Shown here one piece after another: positions 24,236 through 36,873 of a stretch of DNA of 64,000 nt. How positions within the stretch are numbered: position 1 is the stretch's first letter; the number at the start of each line of letters is the position of its first letter. Location: the NCBI GenBank assembly GCA_963662155.1, contig OY759266.1, positions 1,831,001 to 1,895,000 on the forward strand. Reading direction: 5' to 3'. The notes under the pieces are model-generated. The model was given only the letters and a program-made list of their open reading frames with translations, made no database searches and was not told the origin of the DNA. The stretch comes from Lamellibrachia columna (taxonomy: Eukaryota; Annelida; Polychaeta; Sabellida; Siboglinidae). A program made the translations under genes and the position numbers.

Positions 24236-27200
24236 AAACATGTCACCAGGGAACAGCGGGTTGGGGAAGTGTCACTCATTGTGAAACATGTCACCAGGGA
24301 ACAACGAGTTGGATGAAGTGTCACTCATTGTGAAACATGTCACCAGGAAACAACTGGTTGGGGAAGTGTCACTCATTGTTTGTGAAACATGTCACCAGGG
24401 AACAACGTGTTGGGGAAGTGTCACTCATTGTGAAACATGTCACCAGGAAACAACGTGTTGGGGAAGTGTCACTCATTGTGAAACATGTCGCCAGGGAACA
24501 ACGTGTTGGGGAAGTGTCACTCATTGTGAAACATGTCACCAGGAAACAACTGATTGGGGAAGTGTCACTCATTGTGAAACATGTCACCAGGAAACAACGT
24601 GTTGGGGAAGTGTCACTCATTGTGAAACATGTCACCAGGAAACAACTGGTTGGGGAAGTGTCACTCATTGTGAAACATGTCACCAGGGAACAACGTGTTG
24701 GGGAAGTGTCACTCATTGTGAAACATGTCACCAGGAAACAACTGGTTGGGGAAGTGTCAATCATTGTGAAACATGTCACCAGGAAACAACGTGTTGGGGA
24801 AGTGTCACTCATTGTGAAACATGTCACCAGGAAACAACTGGTTGGGGAAGTGTCACTCATTGTGAAACATGTCACCAGGGAACAACGTGTTGGGGAAGTG
24901 TCACTCATTGTGAAACATGTCACCGGGTAACAACGTGTTGGGGAAGTGTCACTCATTGTGAAACATGTCACCAGGAAACAACGGGTTAGGGAAGTGTCAC
25001 TCTTTGTGAAACATGTCACCAGGAAACAACTGGTTGGGGAAGTGTCACTCATTGTGAAACATGTCACCAGGGAACAACGAGTTGGATGAAGGGTCACTCA
25101 TTGTGAAACATGTCACCAGGAAACAACTGGTTGGGGAAGTGTCACTCATTGTGAAACATGTCACCAGGGAGCAACGAGTTGGATGAAGTGTCACTCATTG
25201 TGAAACATGTCACCAGGAAACAACTGGTTGGGGAAGTGTCAATCATTGTGAAACATGTCACCAGGAAACAACGGGTTGAGGAGGTGTCACTCATTGTGAA
25301 ACATGTCACCGGGAAACAACGGGTTGGGGAAGTGTCACTCATTGTGAAACATGTCACCAGGAAACAACTGGTTGGGGAAGTGTCACTCATTGTGAAACAT
25401 GTCACCAGGGAACAACGTGTTGGGGAAGTGTCACTCATTGTGAAACATGTCACCGGGAAACAACGGGTTGAGGAGGTGTCACTCATTGTGAAACATGTCA
25501 CCGGGAAACAACGGGTTGGGGAAGTGTCACTCATTGTGAAACATGTCACCAGGAAACAACGTGTTGGGAAGTGTCACTCATTGTGAAACATGTCACCAGG
25601 GAACAACGTGTTGGGAAGTGTCACTCATTGTGAAACATGTCACCAGGGAACAACGTGTTGGGAAGTGTCACTCATTGTGAAACATGTCACCAGGGAACAA
25701 CGAGTTGGATGAAGTGTCACTCATTGTGAAACATGTCACCAGGAAACAACTGGTTGGGGAAGTGTCACTCATTGTGAAACATGTCACCAGGGAACAACGA
25801 GTTGGATGAAGTGTCACTCATTGTGAAACATGTCACCAGGAAACAACTGGTTGGGGAAGTGTCACTCATTGTGAAACATGTCACCAGGGAACAACGTGTT
25901 GGGGAAGTGTCACTCATTGTGAAACATGTCACCAGGGAACAACGAGTTGGATGAAGTGTCACTCATTGTGAAACATGTCACCGGGAAACAACGGGTTGGG
26001 GAAGTGTCACTCATTGTGAAACATGTCACCAGGGAACAATGTGTTGGGGAAGTGTCACTCATTGTGAGACATGTCACCAGGGAACAACGTGTTGGGGAAG
26101 TGTCACTCATTGTGAAACATGTCACCAGGGAACAACGGGTTGGGGAAGTGCCACTCATTGTGAAACATGTCACCAGGAAACAACTGGTTGGGGAAGTGTC
26201 ACTCATTGTGAAACATGTCACCAGGGAACAACGTGTTGGGGAAGTGTCACTCATTGTGAAACATGTCACCAGGGAACAACGGGTCGGGGAAGTGCCACTC
26301 ATTGTGAAACATGTCACCAGGAAACAACGGGTTGGGGAAGTGTCACTCATTGTGAAACATGTCACCAGGGAACAACGGATTGGGGAAGTGCCACTCATTG
26401 TGAAACATGTCACCAGGAAACAACGGGTTGGGGAAGTGTCACTCATTGTGAAACATGTCACCAGGGAACAACGGGTTGGGGAAGTGTCACTCATTGTGAA
26501 ACATGTCACCAGGGAACAACTGGTTGGGGAAGTGCCACTCATTGTGAAACATGTCACCAGGGAACAACGGGTTGGGAAAGTGTCACTCATTGTGAAACAT
26601 GTCACCAGGGAACAACGGGTTGGATGAAGTGTCACTCATTGTGAAACATGTCACCAGGAAACAACGGGTTGGGGAAGTGTCACTCATTGTGAAACATGTC
26701 ACCAGGAAACAACTGGTTGGGGAAGTGTCACTCATTGTGAAACATGTCACCAGGGAACAACGAGTTGGATGAAGTGTCACTCATTGTGAAACATGTCACC
26801 AGGAAACAACTGGTTGGGGAAGTGTCACTCATTGTGAAACATGTCACCAGGGAACAACGTGTTGGGGAAGTGTCACTCATTGTGAAACATGTCACCAGGG
26901 AACAACGAGTTGGATGAAGTGTCACTCATTGTGAAACATGTCACCGGGAAACAACGGGTTGGGGAAGTGTCACTCATTGTGAAACATGTCACCAGGGAAC
27001 AATGTGTTGGGGAAGTGTCACTCATTGTGAAACATGTCACCAGGGAACAACGTGTTGGGGAAGTGTCACTCATTGTGAAACATGTCACCAGGGAACAACG
27101 GGTTGGGGAAGTGCCACTCATTGTGAAACATGTCACCAGGAAACAACTGGTTGGGGAAGTGTCACTCATTGTGAAACATGTCACCAGGGAACAACGTGTT

Positions 27201-27945
27201 GGGGAAGTGTCACTCATTGTGAAACATGTCACCAGGGAACAACGGGTCGGGGAAGTGCCACTCATTGTGAAACATGTCACCAGGAAACAACGGGTTGGGG
27301 AAGTGTCACTCATTGTGAAACATGTCACCAGGGAACAACGGATTGGGGAAGTGCCACTCATTGTGAAACATGTCACCAGGAAACAACGGGTTGGGGAAGT
27401 GTCACTCATTGTGAAACATGTCACCAGGGAACAACGGGTTGGGGAAGTGTCACTCATTGTGAAACATGTCACCAGGGAACAACTGGTTGGGGAAGTGCCA
27501 CTCATTGTGAAACATGTCACCAGGGAACAACGGGTTGGGAAAGTGTCACTCATTGTGAAACATGTCACCAGGGAACAACGGGTTGGATGAAGTGTCACTC
27601 ATTGTGAAACATGTCACCAGGAAACAACGGGTTGGGGAAGTGTCACTCATTGTGAAACATGTCACCAGGGAACAACGGGTTGGATGAAGTGTCACTCATT
27701 GTGAAACATGTCACCAGGGAACAACGGGTTGGGGAAGTGTCACTCATTGTGAAACATGTCACCAGGGAACAACTGGTTGGGGAAGTGCCACTCATTGTGA
27801 AACATGTCACCAGGGAACAACGGGTTGGGAAAGTGTCACTCATTGTGAAACATGTCACCAGGGAACAACGGGTTGGGAAAGTGTCACTCATTGTGAAACA
27901 TGTCACCAGGGAACAACGGGTTGGATGAAATGTCACTCATTGTGA
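24236..27945. repeat. 48-bp minisatellite, about 77 units, with a 963-bp internal duplication
   Basis: Units read GTGTCACTCATTGTGAAACA, then TGTCACCAGGGAACAACGGG, then TTGGGGAA. A TTGGATGAAG variant adds one base. The block at about 25926-26635 is repeated at 26889-27598, offset 963 bp, with almost no differences (one visible: GTGAGACATG against GTGAAACATG), so a 20-unit block was duplicated very recently. The 48-bp period opens several frames on both strands, which I regard as by-products. Confidence 0.96.
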
Positions 27946-28498
27946 AACGCACGGCGATTACTAAACGTTTTGTAATTAAAATTATACTTCTCTTTACAGT
28001 GTGTTCACGATGTTCCAAATTGGAGATCTACTAATTTCTTGGTAGATAAGTATTTTAGGTAGGACCTATTTAATCTTATATGCTAGTCATATATCCTAGA
28101 TTTGTATTAAAACATTATAAAGCGGTTAATTTATTATATTGTATCCACATTTCTACATGATACGAACGCAAACACTGGTATCCTGATAGAAATGTGGATA
28201 ATTAGAAGTCCTGCCAGCTGGTGTCTTTTTGGGGGAACTGAACACCCCCCCGCAGGGTCTGCGTCCGCCCCGCCCCCGCAGGGTCTGGGTCCGCCGCCCC
28301 CCTCAGGGTCTGGATCCGCCCATGCTTCACTGTGCGGATTTTCGAAGGTCACGTGTCTTCGTGTTTGCGTAGCGTGGGCTCTAGACTCTCAACCGATCTG
28401 AAATATTTATGACGACGTCTGACTGACGTCATCCGTGCCCGCCTCCTACCGGACTGAAGGCGCGAGGACGGAGCGATGAGGCTCACGGGACTCAGCAG
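27946..28498. other. Unannotated spacer with a C-rich patch
   Basis: 28235-28325 carries three diverged copies of a CCCGCAGGGTCTGGGTCCGC motif. Otherwise unique, with no gene seen. Confidence 0.5.
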
Positions 28499-29566
28499 GC
28501 AGCCCAGTGTCGACCCCCCCCCACACACAGCTCCCGTTCCGTACAGGTCACTCCAGACAGCCCAGTGTCGACTCCCCCCACACACAGCTCCCGTCCCGTA
28601 CAGGTCACTCCAGACAGCCCAGTGTCGACTCCCCCCACACACAGCTCCCGTCCCGTACAGGTCACTCCAGACAGCCCAGTGTCGACTCCCCCCACACACA
28701 GCTCCCGTCCCGTACAGGTCACTCCAGACAGCCCAGTGTCGACTCCCCACACACACAGCTCCCGTCCCGTACAGGTCACTCCAGACAGCCCAGTGTCGAC
28801 TCCCCCCACACACAGCTCCCGTCCCGTACAGGTCACTCCAGACAGCCCAGTGTCGACCCCCATATACAGCTCCCGTCTCGTACAGGTCACTCCAGACAGC
28901 CCAGTGTCGACTCCCCCCACACACAGCTCCCGTCCCGTACAGGTCACTCCAGACAGCTCAGTGTCGACTCCCCCCACACACAGCTCCCGTCTCGTACAGG
29001 TCACTCCAGACAGCCCAGTGTCGACTCCCCCCACACACAGCTCCCGTCCCGTACAGGTCACTCCAGACAGCCCAGTGTCGACCCCCATATACAGCTCCCG
29101 TCTCGTACAGGTCACTCCAGACAGCCCAGTGTCGACTCCCCCCACACACAGCTCCCGTCCCGTACAGGTCACTCCAGACAGCCCAGTGTCGACCCCCCCC
29201 CACACACAGCTCCCGTCCCGTACAGGTCACTCCAGACAGCCCAGTGTCGACTCCCCCCACACACAGCTCCCGTCCCGTACAGGTCACTCCAGACAGCCCG
29301 GTGTCGACTCCCCCCACACACAGCTCCCGTCCCGTACAGGTCACTCCAGACAGCCCAGTGTCGACTCCTCCCACACACAGCTCCCGTCCCGTACAGGTCA
29401 CTCCAGACAGCCCAGTGTCGACTCCCTCACACACAGCTCCCGTCCCGTACAGGTCACTCCAGACAGCCCAGTGTCGACCCCCATATACAGCTCCCGTCTC
29501 GTACAGGTCACTCCAGACGGCCCAGTGTCGACCCCCAAGTACAGCTCCCGTCCTGTACAGGTCACT
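28499..29566. repeat. GC-rich 57-bp minisatellite, about 19 units
   Basis: Units start CCCAGTGTCGACTCCCCCCA, then CACACAGCTCCCGTCCCGTA, then CAGGTCACTCCAGACAG. Copies vary in the length of the C run and in a CCCATATACAGC variant. These length changes move the frame, so three Pro/Ser/Thr-rich plus-strand frames and several minus-strand frames stay open. No domain is present. It is unrelated in sequence to the 57-bp array at the left edge. Confidence 0.95.
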
Positions 29567-29646
29567 CAACATATACCCTGAATACACCATGGCGACTTCT
29601 TGTTAGGAAAACATTGTAGAGTCATTATATAATCATTAAATAACCC

Positions 29647-29737
29647 CAGTGTTGTGCGACATTACCAATACCGCAATATCGCGATATTTGTTCTGCGCGG
29701 TACGCCTTCAATGCACTGGTATATACTATATATATAT

Positions 29738-29791
<54 letters not shown>

Positions 29792-30247
29792 TATATACTT
29801 TATTGTTGCATTTCCAGCTTGTTAAAAGTGAGGTTACTGAATAATTATGAGGTATGATTGAACCAGATCCAGTCACTAATCTTTATTATTATTGTTTTTA
29901 TGGTTCAGGCTTGAGTAATTTATTCTCACAGTTTAGGTTTATGTATACCAGACAGGGTGTATTTGTGCATTTAAATATTGAATTAAGCAGTCTTTGTAAT
30001 TTCCATATTTACAACTCCAGTTAACTATGTTTAAAAGTCACCAAAATTACTTCTACACATTGAAACATTTGTTTAGTTATTGCTTAATTTAAATAGTCAG
30101 TAAATCAGTCAGACAAATATAAAATATAATATAACACAACAGGTAAGTCATCTTATATCTTAGCCAAAATAACCACAATATATTGTGCACTGCGGTCATT
30201 CGTATCGCGATATATCGCGATACAAAAAGTTTGGCAATGCCCAAGCC
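29647..30247. mobile_element. Probable non-autonomous DNA transposon (MITE-like)
   Basis: The left end CAGTGTTGTGCGACATTACC and the reverse complement of the right end (TAGGCTTGGGCATTGCCAAA) align imperfectly as terminal inverted repeats. Just inside both ends are TATCGCGATA palindromes (near 29680 and 30200). There is no coding capacity. A (TA)n tract interrupted once fills 29727-29790. Target-site duplications are not clear. The ends resemble hAT-type MITEs, which is inference. Confidence 0.5.
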
Positions 30248-30287
30248 TACATCATTTTATACTTGCACGTGGTGATACTATGAAGTG

Positions 30288-30463
30288 TGAATTCATTGTC
30301 GCTATACCATAGCCTAAACGTAGCAGGTTGAGTTCATTGTCGCTATACCATAGTGCCTAAATGTAGCAGGTTGAATTCATTGTCGCTATACCATAGTGCC
30401 TAAACGTAGCAGGTTGAGTTCATTGTCGCTATACCATAGCCTAAACGTAGCAGGTTGAGTTCA
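30288..30463. repeat. 41-43-bp tandem repeat, 4 units
   Basis: Units carry TTCATTGTCGCTATACCATA followed by (GTG)CCTAAACGTAGCAGGTTGA. A two-base insertion distinguishes the middle units. Confidence 0.9.
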
Positions 30464-30557
30464 TTCATTAGACCACCGATCTCAGTGTGTATTTATTCGT
30501 GTAATAATTAAAGTAATTGTATCAGGATATAACAACATTACATAGTTTAGTGATGTC

Positions 30558-30645
30558 GATAGTTCATGTAGTTATTGGATAGTTCATGTAGTTATTGGAT
30601 AGTTCATGTAGTTATTGGATAGTTCATGTAGTTATTGGATAGGTC
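30558..30645. repeat. 20-bp tandem repeat, 4 units
   Basis: The unit is ATAGTTCATGTAGTTATTGG. Confidence 0.92.
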
Positions 30646-30829
30646 ATAATCTTTCCGCCGTACGTAGAAAACAATTAAATAAATGCCTGTTATCTGCAAC
30701 AAATTATTGACGTGCTAGTATATTTTAACGCATTATATCAACACGACTTATAGTGGCTGAATTGTTCTCATTATTGCATGAACAACTGTTAAGCGGCATA
30801 TTGTACCTAGACGGGAATCGACAGAAACA

Positions 30830-31190
30830 TGTGATTGTGTACAGTGCATCTACAGAAATACGGGTACAGTGTGACTGTGTACAGTGTATCTACAGAGATA
30901 TTGGTACAATGTGATTGTGTACAGTGCATCTACAGAAATACGGGTACAATGTGACTGTGTACAGTGTATCTACAGAGATATTGGTACAATGTGACTGTGT
31001 ACAGTGTATATACAGAAACACGGGTACAATGTGACTGTGTACAGTGTATCTACAGAAATACGGGTACAATGTGACTGTGTACAGTGTATCTACAGAAATA
31101 CGGGTACAATGTGACTGTGTACAGTGTATCTACAGAAATACGGGTACAATGTGACTGTGTACAGTGTATCTACAGAAATACGGGTACAAT
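30830..31190. repeat. 40-bp minisatellite, about 9 units
   Basis: Units contain GTGACTGTGTACAGTGTATC, then TACAGAAATACGGGTACAAT. The first units alternate with an AGAGATATTGG variant. Confidence 0.93.
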
Positions 31191-31988
31191 GAATACAACA
31201 GATCATATAGTACATTACTATATACCGTTCAACTGTACTATGTCCTCGCTTCGCAGCCTGCGTGAGCACAAATGACGGCCGACCATGAACGGTTAGCCCT
31301 GACTGCGGGGAACCTGCGCTGTCACCACGGCCAAGTTTGCCTCTGTGGGGGTGTGATGGAGAGACGTGGGTGACTCCGGAATAGCGACATCTGATCGTCG
31401 TCAGTCGCTGCGATCGACTCGGTGCAGAGGCAACCACGAGCGTCTCTCCTCTTACCGCGCGTCGCTGTCACGGTTATTGTTACCACCGAATTTAATTTGA
31501 CAGTTATCCCGATAATGCTTCGTCGTTTGATTTTTGTGCACGATGTAATATAGCTCGTCTTTCTCCGGATAGTTTCAGCCAGTTCCCCGTTGCCGTGTCT
31601 AGGCGGGTAATCCGATAGCGTGGTTCTTGTTCTTGTTGTAGGTGGCGCTGTCGTGACAGTGGTTGACGCACCCGTACAAAGGCGACAAGATACTGGACAT
31701 AAAGGTGACATGATACTGGACATAAAGGTGACATGATGCTGGAAGACCCACGAGAATAACTAATCAGACAGTCGGCACGCAAGGCCACCGGTCAATGGAT
31801 ATCGCTAAGTAATTAACAAAGGGAAGTTGCGGATTGTATTCGGTTATCAAGAACGCCGCGAGGCACCTAATTGTGTCCGCAATGTTGACTTGTTGACGCC
31901 TTACCGCAAGTTGACGACACGCTTTGACTGTCGGAGAGTCGACCAATGTCGGCGTATTAGATAGCACTTATACTGCGCAAGCTAGAAA
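31191..31988 (+). promoter_or_regulatory. 5' flank of the FAM20-like gene (candidate promoter/5' UTR)
   Basis: There is about 800 bp between the last array and the start codon of the kinase gene. I see no clear TATA box and cannot place a transcription start. It includes about three copies of a 23-bp unit (AAAGGTGACATGATACTGGA) at 31680-31740. Open frames on the minus strand here have no recognisable domain. An upstream non-coding exon further left cannot be excluded. Confidence 0.35.
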
Positions 31989-32581
31989 ATGGCGCTTAAA
32001 CTAAAACAGCGCGTTCTCGTTGGCACAGGGGGCGCTGCTGTCACCGTCATCTTTCTGATACATATGAACTATTTGGGAAGACTTGGAACGATCTCACAGA
32101 TGGAACCTCGAATACATAGCAGCAATATACACAAAGTGAGCGTTCTCCGAACTAATGGCGCTGAACTACCGAACTCTCGTGTTCACCTTCCGGTCATGCG
32201 CAAAGACCTCGACCTGAGCGCCTACGCTAGTCTCGAGGCAGACACAAAGAACATGACGGACTCGAGGCTGCTCGAACTAGTTCTCAAGGACCGACACCTG
32301 CAGAAGAAAGGGGCTGTCGATGGCTTCATTCGAGTTGCGCACCTTCTCGAGTCGTACCAGAACAAACATCGACAGAAGGCGAGGTCGGCGAACACGTCGG
32401 CAGCGGAAGGTGCCGGTCGTCGAGGTTCGTCGTCGGCGGAAGGCGGCACCTCGACCGGCGGCCTTGATCCGATGATCGTTGAGCGGCTGTCGGCGATTGT
32501 GCATCGAATGGCGGGGTCGCTCCGGAAGACGAAGAAACGGAGAGGACCACAACTAAACCTGTACGCTGAGGACTCGCCCAC
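31989..32581 (+). CDS. FAM20-like exon 1: cytosolic tail, signal-anchor, stem
   Basis: ATG in a favourable context (GAAAATGG), with an in-frame TAG two codons upstream (31983-31985), so this is the natural start. It encodes residues 1-197 plus two bases. MALKLKQR is a short basic tail; [20 protein letters not shown] is a hydrophobic segment fitting a type II signal-anchor. The rest is a hydrophilic, low-conservation stem with charged and Ser/Gly-rich stretches, as in other FAM20 proteins. An N-glycosylation sequon (NMT) lies near residue 88. It ends CCCAC|GTAAGT, phase 2, with a consensus donor. Codon use is GC-rich, unlike the flanks. Confidence 0.85.
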
Positions 32582-35500
32582 GTAAGTAGACAATGTGTTT
32601 TACGTTGAGGCGTTGCAGGGGCTATGTCTAGTGGCACAGGTGTGCCACAAAAACGTGTCAGGAATGGTTTAACAAATCCGAGGGTGTGCGTCCTACTGAG
32701 TCAGTAGAATAGTCTTGCAACACGTCGGTGTTTTAGTGTTCTCCTAGTTGCAGCCAGCTATGTTCATTTACTGCTTTACTGCCAATTGAAATTATTTTAT
32801 AAAATAACACTATGAACGTAGTGCCACAAATAACACTATGAACTTAGTGTCCCAAATAACACTATGAACTTAGTGCCACTAATAACTCTATGAACTTAGT
32901 GCCACATAGGATTTACAATTGTCAAATAACCGCGCACCGAAAAAAATAATTATATTAACCTATTCTTTCATGCAAAACAAGACATACATTTCTCTATTCA
33001 TTTCTCTATTCATTTCCTCTGATTTTACGTGAGCATTTTTGTTATTCCTAATTTGGCACAATTCTGAAATATTATAGCCTTGGATAATTGATGGACTCTT
33101 TGGCTCAGTTTACGTTGACAATGTTTCTGGTTAGATTGGGATGTGTGCGATGTTGTTTACTCCACTCCAGTTTGACTGTCCAATAACATACACGTCATCG
33201 AAACAATGACGTTTGGCTAAACTGTCATTGGCACCCGTATATCTTGAAAGATAGTTGGCGGAATCAGTTTTTTTTAAATAGTTAAATGTACTGGCAAAAT
33301 TTCAACAATTGTACTTAATTGTTCGCGCAGCGTTGACGTCAGTGGTACGTTGACGTCAGTGGTACGTTGACGTCAGTGGTACGTTAACGTCAGTGGTACG
33401 TTGACGTCAGTGGTACGTTGACGTCAGTGGTACGTTGACGTCAGTGGTACGCAATAACTACGAAGGATAATTCGATTGTTCGTAGAAAGGGCAACAGCGT
33501 GGTGAATTAAAAAAAAAACTGAGCCTATCTCACAGTGGAGTCGTAAATGAACTCATGAAACGCACGCACGCACACACGCACACACGCACACACGCACACA
33601 CGCACACACGCACACACGCACACACGCACACACGCACACACGCACACACGCACGCACTTGCTGGGTTATTGTAAGATATGCGGATCGTGACCCAAAACCG
33701 CAAATATCGACCTACTCTAAACATCAAACCAGTTTCGTTGCACGATACGGTTTCTGTGTGACTGATATTCAATTTAGTCGGAAAAACCACGAAGACCATA
33801 AAGTGGCGACATCTGCTGGCCGCTGGATGAAAAAGAACGTCGCGAACACTCGTTTTTGCTAGAAGATGTTGGTCGTGTTTTGACTGCAGAAATATATTTT
33901 GTAACAGGTCAGTTTCAACTAATGACACGTTCACGCCGAATTACATTTTTGCGCCAAATCGAGCGTCGACGCCGAATCGCCTTTGTAGAACTAAGCACGT
34001 TTACGTCGAACCACACTCCTACCACACTCCTACCACAGTCCTACGACAGTCCTACCACACTCCTAACACACTACTACCACACCCCTACCACACACGTTAC
34101 GCCAAGTGTTGTACTTCAACATAACCAAATTTCCAGACAATGGCTTATTTACATGGGCGTGGCCTAGTGGTCCCGCCCCAGTCTTTGGCTTAATTGTGTT
34201 TTTTTCCGCATTTTCCGTTGCGCCGCCACATGGTATCTTGGTAAACAAATTGGTGGCCAACCTTACACCCTCCTTGGCCTTCCCCATAGACCTCCACCTT
34301 GGCCGAAGTCCTTGCGAGATCCTAGATACGGCACAGCTTCCAGACAGGAAACGCACCGCTGACGTCTTCTAGAAAGACTCGTCTACAGGCTGCCGACGTT
34401 GTCACTGCATGGTCTGCGTGCTAAGACTCGTCTACAGGCTGCCGACGTTGTCACTGTATGGTCTGCGTGCTAAGACTCGTCTACAGGCTGCCGACGTTGT
34501 CACTATATGGTCTGCGTGCTAAGCATATGCGACCAATTTGTTCGTAGATCATACCGGTTTTCAAAACTTGGTTTATACAATGCATATGTTCTTTATAAGT
34601 AGGCCTGGTCGGTTTGTCACTGAGCACGTGGGACTTGACAATAACACATGAAACTTAGGACACGGAGAGAAGAGACGCGCGAAACAGAGAGGGGGATACG
34701 TGTCATTGAGCACGTGAAACGGAGGAAGGAGACGTGTCACTGTGCACGTGGAACGGAGGAAGGAGACGTGTCACTGAGCAGGTGAAACGGAGGAAGGAGA
34801 CGTGTCACTGAGCACGAGAAACGGAGGAAGGAGACGTTTCACGGAGCACGTGAAACGGAGGAAGGAGACGTGTCACTGAGCACGTGAAACGGAGGAAGGA
34901 GACGTGTCACTGAGCACGTGAAACGGAGGAAGGAGACGTGTCACTGAGCACGTGAAACGGAGGAAGAAGACGTTTCACGGAGCACGTGAAACGGAGGAAG
35001 GAGACGTGTCACTGAGCACGTGAAACGGAGGAAGGAGACGTGTCACTGAGCACGCGGAACGGAGGAAGGAGACGTGTCACTGAGCACATGGAACGGAGGA
35101 AGGAGACGTGTCACTGAGCACGTGGAACGGAGGAAGGAGACGTGTCACTGAGCACGCGGAACGGAGGAAGGAGACGTGTCACTGAGCACGTGAAACGGAG
35201 GGAGGAGACGTGTCACTGAGCACGTGAACGGAGGAAGGAGACGTGTCACTGAGCACGTGAAACGGAGGAAGGAGACGTGTCACTGAGCACGTGAAACGGA
35301 GGAAGGAGACGTGTCACTGAGCACGTGAAACGGAGGGAGGAGACGTGTCACTGAGCACGTGAACGGAGGAAGGAGACGTGTCACTGAGCACGTGAAACGG
35401 AGGAAGGAGACGTGTCACTGAGCACGTGAAACGGAGGGAGGAGACGTGTCACTGAGCATGTGAACGGAGGAAGGAGACGTGTCACTGAGCACGTGAAACG

Positions 35501-36710
35501 GAGGAAGGAGACGTGTCACTGAGCACGTGAAACGGAGGAAGGAGACGTGTCACGGAGCACGTGGAACTGAGGAAGGAGACGTGTCACTGCACACGTGAAA
35601 CGGAGGAAGGAGACGTGTCACGGAGCACGTGGAACTGAGGAAGGAGACGTGTCACTGAGCACGTGAAACGGAGGAAGGAGACGTGTCACGGAGCACGTGG
35701 AACTGAGGAAGGAGACGTGTCACTGAGCGCGTGAAATGGAGGAAGGAGACGTGTCACTGAGTACCCAACTGTTTTATTAATCCCCCTCACGCCATCCATC
35801 AACATATATTCGACAATGACACCAAATGAACGTCACTGTAAACCGCACACACTAATGGAGTTTATTGTATACTTGTCACGACGCGAACCACGCTGTGTCT
35901 TCCCGGCGTGTGCGTGACATTTAGCTCTGATGAATCAGTGTTACATATCGACTAACCAATCATATCTCGCTGGTGACAACTGCAAAACAGAGGGATGTGT
36001 GTGGAGGGTCGTGGTCGCCGATGTCACCAGACACGGCACATCACGATGAAGAAGATTATATATTATTATAAGTGTCGTCGTGTTTCATATAGCATCAAAT
36101 CTAGATGACTTGGATGTCTTACTCCAGTCGCGGTGTTCTTGTTGTCAACATCATGTCGATTTATTTGTCAGCTTATCCACTTCGTTGCTTGGCGGGGAAG
36201 GTTATGTGGCGAAATGGAAGAGGAAGTGACCGCTCTCATAACACAAAGTTTACCGTCACGCTTACGAGGTGGGGTCTATGGGCAAACGTGACGAAGCGTT
36301 ACATTGGGGTGCGGTGGGGGGGGTTCTCTGGGCCAACGTTACTACGCCAATATCCGATAGATAGTTGTAATTGTTAAGCCAATTTTGGCATATTTCAAAA
36401 GCATTTCAAAGACAAACCAGCATCATACGGGGGTATTTGTCAAAACAAACGTAATTATAGGGGGATGTACATGCGTTACAAAGTGTTACAACGGGGTGGG
36501 GGGTCTCAAAACGTCAAAAAATAGCCTGACGTACTATATGGATGGCGTGAGGGGTATTATATTTATACCTAAATAAATTTTTTACCTCGATATCAATATA
36601 ACACTGCAATATCTAGAAAACCACGGAACCGATTTTCATGCAATTTTCATTGTTGTCATCAATTATACACCAGACGGTTTCTTCGCTGAATTGTTTTGCT
36701 CAATCAACCG

Positions 36711-36768
<58 letters not shown>

Positions 36769-36777
36769 GCATATATA

Positions 36778-36873
<96 letters not shown>

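Noticed and set aside
24288..27936. Many Cys/Thr/His-rich frames on both strands, looking like zinc-binding repeats (CETCHQ)
   Set aside because: They follow from the 48-bp unit. The CxxC-like spacing is accidental and the frame changes wherever a 49-bp unit occurs.
28476..29606. Pro/Ser/Thr-rich open frames resembling a mucin
   Set aside because: Three plus-strand frames are open in parallel and C-run length changes shift them. No signal peptide or conserved end.
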